From an uncultured Flavobacteriaceae bacterium (GTDB lineage Bacteria; Bacteroidota; Bacteroidia; Flavobacteriales; Flavobacteriaceae): a stretch of DNA of 46,945 bases. The notes beneath the pieces are model-generated. The model was not told where the DNA came from, made no database searches, and worked only from the letters and a program-made list of their open reading frames with translations. Numbering within the stretch: the first letter of the stretch is position 1; each line of letters begins with the position of its first letter. This document shows positions 9,436 through 17,580 of the stretch, one piece after another. The DNA is taken from contig CANMSN010000023.1 in NCBI GenBank assembly GCA_947500585.1, forward strand, positions 1 to 46,945, read 5' to 3'. A program made the position numbers and the translations under genes.

Positions 9436-9636
9436 ATGGGAGCAGGAGGTTCAATTATGCATGCTGTTAAATCGCTAAAGGCCAATAGAGCACTTTTGAA
9501 AAGAAAAGATAAAAGTTCTTTATCTGGTAGTTATTCAGGTTTAGAATTAAAAGAATTCCCCAAAGCAACTCCACAACAGTTAAAAGAGCTTAGAGAAAAT
9601 TTACAAAAGGAGAAAAAGAGAGATAAAATAAATTGA
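9436..9636 (+). CDS. Small protein paralogous to 9159-9425, anchor out of frame
   Basis: A 66-residue protein starting MGAGGS, chosen over an upstream Met that would overlap the previous gene. It aligns with the preceding gene through SLKANRALLK, SGSYSG and KATPQQLKEL, followed by a Lys-rich helix. It stops at TGATAG exactly where the paralogue runs into its membrane anchor. The missing anchor is present in another frame immediately afterwards (see 9633-9698), so this is either a gene with a frameshift, a two-part arrangement, or a sequencing error. Confidence 0.65.
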   Translation: MGAGGSIMHAVKSLKANRALLKRKDKSSLSGSYSGLELKEFPKATPQQLKELRENLQKEKKRDKIN

Positions 9637-9698
9637 TAGTAATATTTGTTGCTTTTCTTGTATTTCTATTTTCAGTCTTTTGGTACTTAATTCAATAA
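9633..9698 (+). pseudogene. Detached C-terminal membrane anchor of the 9436 gene
   Basis: Reading from TTG at 9633, which overlaps the TGA of the previous frame, the sequence encodes LIVIFVAFLVFLFSVFWYL and ends at TAA 9696-9698. This is a convincing transmembrane helix at the position where the paralogue at 9159 has its anchor. An upstream in-frame stop at 9624-9626 limits any shift to positions 9627-9636. It may be a mutational remnant, or a 21-codon coupled ORF initiated at TTG. Confidence 0.5.
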
Positions 9699-9726
9699 AA
9701 AAGCCACTAATAAATTAGCGGCTTTT
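9699..9726. terminator. Bidirectional terminator
   Basis: AAAAGCCACTAA (9699-9710) and TTAGCGGCTTTT (9715-9726) form a 12-base stem with one mismatch and a 4-base loop. A-tract and T-tract on the two sides let it work for the plus-strand cluster and the minus-strand aminotransferase. Confidence 0.85.
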
Positions 9727-9748
9727 CAATATTTATAAGTAAGCAGTT

Positions 9749-10933
9749 TTAACTAACAGCGTCTTTTATCCTTTTTATAGCCTCAATAATTTGTTCTTTC
9801 GAAGCTGCGTAAGAAATACGTATACAGTCTGGATTTCCAAAAGCTTCACCAGTAACGGTGGCAACTAGTGCTTCTTCTAATAGATATAAAGAAAAATCAG
9901 TAGCGTTATTTATTGTTTTTCCACGTAATGTTTTTCCAAAGTAATGTGTAACATCAGGAAATACATAAAAAGCACCTTCTGGAGTATTAGATTTAAACCC
10001 TTTAACATCATTTAATAAGTTTAATATTAAATCACGACGCTCTTTAAATTCATCAATCATATATTGAACTCTTGAAGGTGAAGCGTTTAAAGCCGTAATA
10101 ACAGCACGTTGTGCAATACAGTTAGCACCGCTTGTAATTTGCCCTTGCATTTTATTGCAAGCACGAGCAATTTTTTCTGGAGCACCAATATAACCAATAC
10201 GCCATCCAGTCATAGCAAAAGCTTTTGAAACACCGTTTACCGTAATGGTTCTATCATACATGTCATCAAATTCTGCGATACTAGCATGACCTTCACCATA
10301 GTTTATGTGTTCGTAAATTTCATCAGAAACCACATATATATTTGGGTGGTTTACTAAAACATCTGCTAAAGCCCTTAATTCCAATTTACTATATACCGAT
10401 CCGCTAGGGTTACATGGCGAACTAAACCAAATCATTTTAGTATTTGGTGTAATAGCAGCTTCTAATTGCGAAGGAGTCATTTTAAAATCGGTTTCGATAG
10501 ATGTTTTTACTTCAACAGGAACACCATCATTTAATTTTACAATATCAGAATAACTAACCCAATAAGGGCAAGGTAGAATAACTTCATCACCTTTATTCAG
10601 CATAACTGCAGCTATGTTTGCCAATGCTTGTTTGGCACCAGTTGATACAACAATTTGTGGTAGTGAGTAAGTTAGATTATTATCACGTTTAAACTTTGTA
10701 ATAATTGCTTCTTTTAATTCTACATAACCATCAACAGGAGTGTAAGAATTGTAATCGTCATTTATAGCTTGTATTGCAGCTTCTTTAATAAAGTCAGGTG
10801 TATTAAAATCTGGTTCCCCCAAACTTAAACCTATAATATCTTTTCCTTCGCCTCTAAGCTCTCGTGCTTTGGCAGCCATAGCCAACGTTGCAGACGTAGC
10901 CATGTTTAAAATTCTATCAGAAAGTAATTGCAT
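9749..10933 (-). CDS. Class I aminotransferase, aspartate aminotransferase type
   Basis: A 394-residue PLP enzyme of fold type I, subgroup I-gamma/AspC-like, which should move the amino group between aspartate (or a related amino acid) and 2-oxoglutarate. The Schiff-base lysine is Lys237 in NGVSKAFAMTGWRIGY; the Arg in GWRIGY contacts the PLP phosphate. SSPCNPSG supplies the conserved Asn-Pro, SDEIYEHI the Asp and Tyr, and the C-terminal CIRISYA the substrate-carboxylate Arg. Length and start are normal for the family. It lies 21 bases after the desaturase stop on the same strand. Substrate specificity cannot be fixed by sequence alone. Confidence 0.9.
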   Translation of the reverse strand: MQLLSDRILNMATSATLAMAAKARELRGEGKDIIGLSLGEPDFNTPDFIKEAAIQAINDDYNSYTPVDGYVELKEAIITKFKRDNNLTYSLPQIVVSTGAKQALANIAAVMLNKGDEVILPCPYWVSYSDIVKLNDGVPVEVKTSIETDFKMTPSQLEAAITPNTKMIWFSSPCNPSGSVYSKLELRALADVLVNHPNIYVVSDEIYEHINYGEGHASIAEFDDMYDRTITVNGVSKAFAMTGWRIGYIGAPEKIARACNKMQGQITSGANCIAQRAVITALNASPSRVQYMIDEFKERRDLILNLLNDVKGFKSNTPEGAFYVFPDVTHYFGKTLRGKTINNATDFSLYLLEEALVATVTGEAFGNPDCIRISYAASKEQIIEAIKRIKDAVS

Positions 10934-10954
10934 TTAATTTTAGTAAAATAGTGG

Positions 10955-12058
10955 TTATACTTGTAAAGCGGGCTTTCTGCCCATTTCTCTTAAGTATTTG
11001 AAATGAGAAATAACCGCTCCACGGGTTGATTTATATTCGTTGTAAGGTAAGTTAAACTCTTTAGCCGTTTGCTTAACTATTTTTGAGATTTTAGTATAAT
11101 GCACATGACTAATATGTGGAAAAATATGATGTTCTACCTGATGGTTTAATCCACCAGTAAACCAGTTTACTACTCTGTTTTTTGTACTAAAGTTTATAGT
11201 AGTTTTAAGTTGGTGGATAGCCCAAGTATTCTTCATTGTACCATCTTTTTCTGGTAAAGGCATTTCAGCTTCATCCATGACATGTGCTAATTGAAAAACA
11301 ACGCTTAAAATTAAACCAGCAGTGTAATGCATGATAAAAAAGCCAATTAAAATTTTCCACCAAGCAATGTCCAAAAATACCATGGGTATAACAATCCAAA
11401 TGGCTACATATATAATTTTAGAAATTACCAATTTACTCCAATTCCAAACTGGATTTGGGAATTTGCCATAAGACAATTTACGCTTCATATAACGACGCAT
11501 TTGTTGCCAATCTGTAGTTATTGCCCAATTTATAGTAAGTAAACCATAAAGTAAAACAGAATAATAATGTTGAAATTTATGATGCCATTTCCATTCAGAA
11601 TGCTTTGTGAATCTTAAAATTCTACCAGCATCTAAGTCTTCATCATGCCCATGAATATTTGTATACGTGTGGTGCAATACATTATGTTGTACTTTCCAGT
11701 TGTATGCATTTCCTGCAAGAATATAGATACTGCTTCCCATTAATCGATTAATCCATTCTTTATTAGAAAACGAACCGTGGTTGCCATCATGCATAACATT
11801 CATACCAACACCAGCCATACCAATGCCCATAACTACTGTTAAAAGTAATTGTGCCCAACCAGGAATACTGGCTATGGTTAATATTAAAAAGTATGGTGTT
11901 AAAAAAAGAGAAAACATAACAATAGTCTTAACCCAAATTTTCCAATTACCCGTACGTTTTACATCATTATCTTTAAAATAATCATTAACACGTTTGTTAA
12001 GTGTTCTGAAGAATTTTGCAGAGTCTTTTCTCGAAAACGATAATGCTTGTTTTGTCAT
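10955..12058 (-). CDS. Membrane fatty-acid desaturase (acyl-CoA/acyl-lipid type)
   Basis: A 367-residue di-iron membrane desaturase that introduces a double bond into acyl chains. All three histidine boxes are present: HDGNH (about residue 91), HNVLHH (about 127), and HQVEHH (about 310), the last with Gln replacing His as in front-end (delta-6-like) desaturases. Hydrophobic spans lie between the boxes. There is no fused cytochrome b5 domain at the N-terminus, so an external electron donor is expected. It is divergent from rsmG and probably co-transcribed with the aminotransferase. A role in membrane fluidity is likely; regiospecificity is not known. Confidence 0.9.
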   Translation of the reverse strand: MTKQALSFSRKDSAKFFRTLNKRVNDYFKDNDVKRTGNWKIWVKTIVMFSLFLTPYFLILTIASIPGWAQLLLTVVMGIGMAGVGMNVMHDGNHGSFSNKEWINRLMGSSIYILAGNAYNWKVQHNVLHHTYTNIHGHDEDLDAGRILRFTKHSEWKWHHKFQHYYSVLLYGLLTINWAITTDWQQMRRYMKRKLSYGKFPNPVWNWSKLVISKIIYVAIWIVIPMVFLDIAWWKILIGFFIMHYTAGLILSVVFQLAHVMDEAEMPLPEKDGTMKNTWAIHQLKTTINFSTKNRVVNWFTGGLNHQVEHHIFPHISHVHYTKISKIVKQTAKEFNLPYNEYKSTRGAVISHFKYLREMGRKPALQV

Positions 12059-12174
12059 GCTATTAATTTTAATATGATTACTAATAAATAGTGTTAGTCA
12101 TACCTTAGGCAAAGATAGGTATAAACCAACTTAAGTAATACCATTTTTTTGTAAAAATATGGATATAAAAAGTA

Positions 12175-12182
12175 TATTTTTG
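12175..12182 (+). promoter_or_regulatory. -7 box of rsmG promoter
   Basis: TATTTTTG matches the Bacteroidota TAnnTTTG box, 17 bases before the rsmG start. A TTG lies at 12149-12151, giving a somewhat long 23-base spacing. Confidence 0.5.
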
Positions 12183-12199
12183 TTCAAAATTTAACACTA

Positions 12200-12829
12200 A
12201 TGGACCTTATCTTAAAGTATTTTCCTGATTTAACAGAAGATCAAATACATAAATTCAAACAATTAGAATCGCTTTATCAAGATTGGAATTTAAAGATTAA
12301 CGTGGTGTCTAGAAAAGATATAGATGAGTTATACTTACGCCATGTTTTACATTCATTGGGTATTGCAAAAGTTTTACAATTTAAAAAAGGGAGTAAACTA
12401 TTAGACGTTGGTACAGGTGGCGGTTTTCCTGGTATTCCATTAGCTATTCTGTTTCCAGAATGTCAGTTTCATTTGGTTGATAGTATTGCTAAAAAACTAA
12501 AAGTTGTTGATGAGGTTGTTGAAGGTTTAGTTTTAACTAATGTAAAAACGACACATAGTAGAGTTGAAGACATTGATGGTAAATACGATTTTATTGTAAG
12601 TAGAGCCGTAGCTGCAATGCCTACTTTTGTGCATTGGGTAAAAGGTAAAATAGCAAAAACACAAAACCACGACCTTAAAAACGGAATTTTATACCTAAAA
12701 GGAGGTGATTTAACCGAAGAACTTAAAGATTATAAAACAACAACTGTTTATAACTTAAATGATTATTTTTCTGAAGATTTTTATGAAACTAAAAAAGTGG
12801 TGCATTTGCCATTAAAGTATCGAGGCTGA
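12200..12829 (+). CDS. rsmG: 16S rRNA (guanine527-N7)-methyltransferase RsmG
   Basis: A 209-residue SAM methyltransferase (GidB family) that methylates N7 of G527 in 16S rRNA. The SAM motif LLDVGTGGGFPGIPLAI is near residue 67 and is diagnostic of RsmG. Further family features are NVVSRKD, the H-V-L-H-S segment and VSRAVAAMPTF. Length is normal. It ends 25 bases from the convergent TPR gene. Confidence 0.95.
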   Translation: MDLILKYFPDLTEDQIHKFKQLESLYQDWNLKINVVSRKDIDELYLRHVLHSLGIAKVLQFKKGSKLLDVGTGGGFPGIPLAILFPECQFHLVDSIAKKLKVVDEVVEGLVLTNVKTTHSRVEDIDGKYDFIVSRAVAAMPTFVHWVKGKIAKTQNHDLKNGILYLKGGDLTEELKDYKTTTVYNLNDYFSEDFYETKKVVHLPLKYRG

Positions 12830-12854
12830 TAACATTTTTCAATCTAAAATAGTC

Positions 12855-13844
12855 TTAGTTGAGTTTTGCCAACTTGATTACATTGTTGTTAAAATAATAA
12901 TACTGATTCTGAAACCAAAACGTATTTCTATATTGCTCAATAGTTTTGATGTTTTCACCTATTGAAAGCATGGTATTCGCTCTGTTGAAATTTAGTCTTG
13001 CATTATTTGGGTCTTTAACATTATTATATGCCATTGCAAGCCCAAGATGCGCATCAAAATCCATAGTATCAAATTTTATAGCTTCAGAAAAGTCAGATAT
13101 AGCATTCAAATATTTGCCTAAAAACAAATATGAAGCACCTCTGTAGAAATAAGCATAAGCATTATTTTTATTTAATAGTACTGATTTCTTAAAATCAGCA
13201 TTAGCGTATTTATAGAGTTTCATATTCATTAATAGTTTTCCTCTGTTATAATAATTTTCATCATTTGGTTTAATATAAATGATTATCGAGTAATCTTTTA
13301 TAGCTTTTAAATTATTTCCTAACGCTTCATAAACTTGTGCTCTCATTAAAAGAGATTTGTAGACATGAATTGGTATAACTATGCTTTTTTGTCTATAAAA
13401 AAAATTCTGTACAATACTATTAAAATCTAAAAAAGCACCATTATAGTCACCTAAATCATATTTAACACAACCTAGGCTGTATCTAGCATTAATTAAATTT
13501 TTGTCTAATTCGTATGCTTTAGCATAATCTAGTTTAGCTGCTTCAAAGTCACCAATATTAAATCTTGAATTACCCCTGTTTAGGTAAGTGTCTGCATCAG
13601 GATCTTCAATAATAATTTTTGAATAGTCAACTATTGCTCCAGTGTAATCACCCTTTTCGTCCTTTGCAATTGCTCTATAAAAATAGGCGTCTAGGTTTTT
13701 AGGGTTCAATTTAATTACCTGAGAAAATAGCTCTATTTTTTTGTTTAAATCTTCTGAGTTTACTGCTTTTCTGTAAAGCTTTTTTTCCTGAGAAAATAAA
13801 AATAGAGGGATTAGTATAAGCGATATAGTTAGTAGCTTTTTCAT
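12855..13844 (-). CDS. Secreted TPR-repeat protein (copy 2)
   Basis: A 329-residue tetratricopeptide protein with a signal peptide; I start it at the Met at 13844, which opens MKKLLTISLILIPLFLFSQ, rather than at 13868. About seven TPR units follow, with repeated patterns such as AYFYRAIAKDEKGDY and ADTYLNRGNSRF. It is paralogous to the gene 90 bases upstream; both end with a shared tail of the form T-W-QNQYY-F-VKL. It probably acts in the periplasm or at the outer membrane as a scaffold, but no partner can be named. Confidence 0.85.
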   Translation of the reverse strand: MKKLLTISLILIPLFLFSQEKKLYRKAVNSEDLNKKIELFSQVIKLNPKNLDAYFYRAIAKDEKGDYTGAIVDYSKIIIEDPDADTYLNRGNSRFNIGDFEAAKLDYAKAYELDKNLINARYSLGCVKYDLGDYNGAFLDFNSIVQNFFYRQKSIVIPIHVYKSLLMRAQVYEALGNNLKAIKDYSIIIYIKPNDENYYNRGKLLMNMKLYKYANADFKKSVLLNKNNAYAYFYRGASYLFLGKYLNAISDFSEAIKFDTMDFDAHLGLAMAYNNVKDPNNARLNFNRANTMLSIGENIKTIEQYRNTFWFQNQYYYFNNNVIKLAKLN

Positions 13845-13934
13845 TAAAATATATTCCACAAAAAACATACCATATTTGGGATATTCTGTAAAAATTTACA
13901 AAAATAATCTTACTCTAAATAATTTATTTTAATA

Positions 13935-14894
13935 TTATATATCGTTTAATTTAACGAAGGCTTCTTTAAAAAAGTAATACTGATTTTGATACCAATATGT
14001 GTTTTCAAATAAATCAATACCTTCTTTCGCTTCGGTATTGGTTTGTAATATGTCTTTTGCTTTGTTAAAATATAATTTGGAGTTAGGAATATCTTTTAAT
14101 CGATAATAGGTCATAGCAAGACCTAGCATAGCATCAAAATCTAAATCATCAAATTTTAAAGCAGTTAAAAAATCAGATAGGGCTGGTTTATACTTTCCTA
14201 AAAGGAGTTCAGAAGCCCCGCGATAAAAGTAGGCAAATCCATTATTCCCATTTAATCTTATTGATGAAGATAAATCAGATTTTGCCTTTTTGTAGTAATT
14301 TATCTTCATATAAAACACACCTCTATTGTAATACGTTTCAGCATTTGGATCAATTGAAACGGCTAAGCTATAGTCTAATAAAGCTTTTTTGTATTCTTTT
14401 TGAAAAGAAAAAATATTAGCCGTTAGTGTATAAGCTTTGGAATAATAAGGTTGAATTTTTATTACATTATTAAAATTTTTCAGAGCGGTTTCATAATCAC
14501 CCAAATCATAATTTGCACAACCTAAGCTGTAATGTGCATCAACAAAATAGGGATCTAATTCAATAGCCTTTTGGTAATCTTCTTTAGCACCTTCAAAATT
14601 TTCTAAGCTATATCTGGAATTTCCTCTGTTAAAATAAGTGTCTGCATCGGGTTCGGCTACAATTACTTTTGAATAATCTACAATGGCTCCATAGTAATCT
14701 CCTAAGTCATTTTTAGCTAAACCTCTGTAAAAGTAAGCGTCTAGTTTTTTAGGCTCTAGTTCAATAGCTTGGGTTAGAAGCTCAATTCTTTCATTTAAAT
14801 CTGTCGATTTAAGAGCTTGTCTAAAAATTTTATTTGCCTGAGCAAAAATAATTAACGGAAATACAATTAAGATTAGGGTAAAATGTCTTTTCAT
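13935..14894 (-). CDS. Secreted TPR-repeat protein (copy 1)
   Basis: A 319-residue paralogue of the gene at 12855-13844. The signal peptide MKRHFTLILIVFPLIIFAQ is followed by a TPR array covering most of the chain, with units such as AYFYRGLAKNDLGDY, ADTYFNRGNSRY and HYSLGCANYDLGDY. The C-terminal tail (NTYWYQNQYYFF) is shared with the second copy. The two genes lie head to tail on one strand and are the product of a tandem duplication. Function is unknown beyond protein-protein interaction. Confidence 0.87.
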   Translation of the reverse strand: MKRHFTLILIVFPLIIFAQANKIFRQALKSTDLNERIELLTQAIELEPKKLDAYFYRGLAKNDLGDYYGAIVDYSKVIVAEPDADTYFNRGNSRYSLENFEGAKEDYQKAIELDPYFVDAHYSLGCANYDLGDYETALKNFNNVIKIQPYYSKAYTLTANIFSFQKEYKKALLDYSLAVSIDPNAETYYNRGVFYMKINYYKKAKSDLSSSIRLNGNNGFAYFYRGASELLLGKYKPALSDFLTALKFDDLDFDAMLGLAMTYYRLKDIPNSKLYFNKAKDILQTNTEAKEGIDLFENTYWYQNQYYFFKEAFVKLNDI

Positions 14895-15200
14895 AGTTTT
14901 TCTGGAGCAAAAAATATGCCGTTTTAATTGCTAACTTCAAAGTCTTATGAAAGATAATTAAATTTTATATAATTGGAAAGGTATAATTAAATGTTTCTTT
15001 TTTTGGATAATCCGTAATTTTTCATAAACCTAAAAACATCTTGATTTTGTCATTCCTGAGGCAACGAGGAATCTTATTAAATATCAACAGATTCATCACT
15101 TCGTTCCGAATGACAAAAATATTATTATGCATAGTCACGGATATTCAATTTCTTTTTCAAGAATTCTATTTTTCAAATTTAAATATGATGTCTTAAGTTT
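14895..15200. other. Intergenic region with interspersed repeat
   Basis: About 300 bases between the TPR pair and the ECF42 operon end. No ORF with coding character was seen. It contains the inverted-repeat element at 15045-15118. Confidence 0.7.
15045..15118. repeat. Interspersed inverted-repeat element (GTCATTC type)
   Basis: Terminal arms TTTTGTCATTC (15045-15055) and GAATGACAAAA (15108-15118) are perfect inverted repeats; inside are CATTCCT/AGGAATC and the segment CTTCGTTCC. Short repeats with a GTCATTC end and a GGAATCT segment are familiar in flavobacterial genomes (recollection, not a search). A related palindrome is at 21950-21969. Confidence 0.7.
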
Positions 15201-16448
15201 TTATTGAATTAGATTTTGTACCATAAGTTTCTTTTTAAGTAAATATTCCTTTTCTAGGTTATTACTAACAGCATCTAATGCCAAATCAAAATATTTAATA
15301 GCTTCTTTTAATTGATTTGTTTTAATATAATAATCTGCTTTTGTGCCATAAAATAAATAAGCACGCTGACCAAAATCTTCCGAATTTAAGTGTTTTAAAT
15401 AGTTTTTTGCCATATTGTAATCTTGTTTTTGAATACAAACCACAGCCATAGTTAATAAATGTGTGGGCATGGGTTGTAATGCATTTAAGCATTGATACCA
15501 ATACAAGATTTTATCCCAATCTGTTTGTTCAAAACTTGGTGCTTTTAAATGTTCAGCAGCAATGGCGGCTTCGTAATGATAACATGAGAATTCAGAATCT
15601 TCAACGGCTTTATTCATCATAGTGTTACCCAGTTTTATTAATGGGAAATACCACTTGTTTCGGTCTTGATGTTTTAAATCTAAAAGTTCATTTTCTGAAT
15701 TAGTTTTTGTTTCAATACGTGCAGAATGAAAGTACATAAGCGCACATAAAGCATAAACTTCTGAAGAGCGAGTATGTTTATTTTTTAATAGTATTTGCGT
15801 TAATCGAATGGCTTCACCACAGAGTTCTTTACGAATTAGTTTTTCTTTTTTATTAGAATGGAAACCTTCATTAAAAATAAGATAAAGCACTTCCATAACA
15901 CTTTCTAAGCGTTGCGGTAATGCTTTGCCTCGTGGGATTTCAAATTTCAATTTTGATTGTTGAATTGTTTTTCTCGAACGAAGTAAACGTTTTTTAATCG
16001 TATCTTCTTTGGTAAGCAATGCCGAAGATATTTCTTTAATGCTAAACCCAGAAACTGTTTTTAAAGCAAATGATATACGGTCTTTTGGGTCGAGTTTTGG
16101 GTGGCATGCGGTAAAAATCATGCGGAGTTGTGCGTCTTCAATTTCAGTATTTAAAAAAAGTTCATTTATGGCAATAGCGTCCGTTCCTTGATTGATGTTT
16201 GTAAGGTGCTTTTGTTCTGTTTTTAGTTTCCTGAAAATATCTAGAACTCTATTTTTTGCAGCTTGTGTTAGCCACGCTTCTTGATTATCAGGTTTATGAT
16301 TACGCCAACTAATACTTGCTTTTATAAAAGTGTCTTGAACTGCATCTTCAATAATTTCAAGGTTTTTAAGCCCAAAAATTCGAGTTAAAACAGAAACCAT
16401 CTTTCCACTATGATGGCGAAAAAGATGGTCTATGTGTTCAAGTTCCAT
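15201..16448 (-). CDS. ECF42-type RNA polymerase sigma factor with C-terminal extension
   Basis: A 415-residue sigma-70 family protein, about twice the usual ECF length. Region 2 is at the N-terminus (IIEDAVQDTFIKASISW, about residue 34) and region 4 near residues 110-165 (SGFSIKEISSALLTKEDTI). The remaining ~240 residues are the DUF6596/TPR-like extension that marks ECF group 42. It overlaps the upstream YCII gene by one base (TAATG), and sigma-YCII pairing is the hallmark of this group. ECF42 proteins lack a classical anti-sigma factor; the extension is thought to control or support activity. The operon may be autoregulated from the site at 16829-16856. Confidence 0.9.
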   Translation of the reverse strand: MELEHIDHLFRHHSGKMVSVLTRIFGLKNLEIIEDAVQDTFIKASISWRNHKPDNQEAWLTQAAKNRVLDIFRKLKTEQKHLTNINQGTDAIAINELFLNTEIEDAQLRMIFTACHPKLDPKDRISFALKTVSGFSIKEISSALLTKEDTIKKRLLRSRKTIQQSKLKFEIPRGKALPQRLESVMEVLYLIFNEGFHSNKKEKLIRKELCGEAIRLTQILLKNKHTRSSEVYALCALMYFHSARIETKTNSENELLDLKHQDRNKWYFPLIKLGNTMMNKAVEDSEFSCYHYEAAIAAEHLKAPSFEQTDWDKILYWYQCLNALQPMPTHLLTMAVVCIQKQDYNMAKNYLKHLNSEDFGQRAYLFYGTKADYYIKTNQLKEAIKYFDLALDAVSNNLEKEYLLKKKLMVQNLIQ

Positions 16449-16795
16449 TAACGATCAAAAACCATGATTTCACGTATTTCAACTGTGCCACCTAAATCGA
16501 AGTCAGGAAAATCTTGTGCAATTTTTTCAACAGCATCAAAATCTTTAGCTTCAACAGTGTAGTAACCACCAACAATTTCCTTTACTTCAGCTGAGGTTAA
16601 ATCGCTTACTGTACGGTTTTCACCAACAATACGTCTAATTTGTGGTGTTAAAGCTTCGCCTCCTTTTAGAATACCTTGCTCTTGCATTTTGTTGCCCCAA
16701 GCAAACCATTTACCCATTCTGGTTTGTAACTCTTCAGGAGAAAGCCCTAAATCGGCATAATCTGCTCCAACAAAAATCATCATAAATTCTTTCAT
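16448..16795 (-). CDS. YCII-family (DGPF-type) protein
   Basis: A 115-residue dimeric alpha-beta barrel protein of the YCII family that accompanies ECF42 sigma factors; the biochemical role is not known. It begins MKEFMMIFVG and shows the family segments VKEIVGGYYTVEA and GGTVEIREI. The 'DGPF' motif itself, normally before the A-E-x-K-E segment, is replaced here by SDLTS. Its stop overlaps the sigma-factor start, so expression is coupled. Confidence 0.88.
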   Translation of the reverse strand: MKEFMMIFVGADYADLGLSPEELQTRMGKWFAWGNKMQEQGILKGGEALTPQIRRIVGENRTVSDLTSAEVKEIVGGYYTVEAKDFDAVEKIAQDFPDFDLGGTVEIREIMVFDR

Positions 16796-16828
16796 AATTA
16801 TATATTTTTAAGGTTTGTATATGGTTAA

Positions 16829-16856
16829 GACGTTTGTCAAATTAAGAAAGGGGACA
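16829..16856 (-). promoter_or_regulatory. ECF-type promoter candidate for the YCII-sigma operon
   Basis: On the minus strand TGTCCCC (16850-16856) and CGTC (16829-16832) are separated by 17 bases and lie 33 bases before the YCII start. TGTC-type -35 and CGTC -10 boxes are described for ECF41/42-like regulons, so this fits autoregulation. Confidence 0.55.
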
Positions 16857-16963
16857 CACTTTTCAAATTTAATTAATTTTTATTTGGATGTTATTCCTAT
16901 CGAATTCGGTTTTCTGTATTTTTAATTGAAAACTCTTTATTATAAGTTAATTTAGATACATCA

Positions 16964-17389
16964 ATGAATTGTATGAACAATTTTGAACTCACACTAAAAA
17001 ATCCAGTTTGGAATGCTTTATCTGAAACTCATAACAAGTTTTCAATAACTTATAGTGGTGTTAAATTTTACCATCCAGAAATTTGTCCTTTTGGCGCTTT
17101 TGAAGATCCTGTTAAAACAGCAAGTGCGCTTAATGAATATGCAAAACTAGTAGATAGCTTTTTTCTAGTTTCTGAAAACCAAACTCCAACTTTTGACACT
17201 AATTTTGTGATATTAGATCGAAAAATTGAAGGCGTTCAAATGGTTTTAGAAAACTTTAAACTAGTTGAAATTATTGAGACCATTGTTCCTTTAACCGAAA
17301 AACATATTGATGAAATTTACGATTTAGTATGGCCTGTAATGCCAGGGTATTATAAAAAGCGAAGCTTTGAATTGGTGGTATTTTCATAG
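16964..17389 (+). pseudogene. Truncated GNAT-family acetyltransferase (N-terminal half only)
   Basis: A 141-residue frame matching, by recollection, the N-terminal half of a Bacteroidota GNAT family that begins with NPVWNALSETH and a CPFGAF segment and normally runs to about 220-240 residues. The acetyl-CoA binding R/Q-x-x-G-x-G/A motif is absent, because the frame ends at ELVVFS just where the GNAT core should begin. The following sequence is the inverted-repeat region at 17423-17740 and no continuation of the domain is seen in the other plus-strand frames. I regard it as a remnant, although a short protein could still be made. Confidence 0.6.
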
Positions 17390-17423
17390 GAAGTGAGGTT
17401 TTTTTATTTGTTTTATACGCATG

Positions 17424-17580
17424 TTAGGTAGAATAACCACAAGGGCACGCAAACGAAACATTAAATTTTTTAGGCAATAGATAAATTAATAGCATTAGAA
17501 CATCATAAGTCAAGTATCAACTCAACCTTATTTGCTTATCATAAAATTTAAAATTTCTACTGTTTGCTTATTCTACCTAA
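17424..17580. repeat. 157-base element with 13-base inverted ends
   Basis: TTAGGTAGAATAA (17424-17436) and TTATTCTACCTAA (17568-17580) are a perfect inverted pair. The interior is AT-rich and non-coding. A third partial copy, CTACCTAAC, is at 17655-17663. Confidence 0.75.

Noticed and set aside
9622-9640. Classical -1 slippery heptamer between the small gene and its anchor
   Set aside because: The ten allowed positions contain no X-XXY-YYZ heptamer and I see no strong downstream pseudoknot; indel or coupled ORF are simpler.
17423-17580. GTTAGGT ... ACCTAAC as integron attC core sites (GTTRRRY/RYYYAAC)
   Set aside because: Order and partners do not fit: there is no RYYYAAC at the right distance before 17423 and no GTTRRRY after 17580, and no integron integrase in the window.
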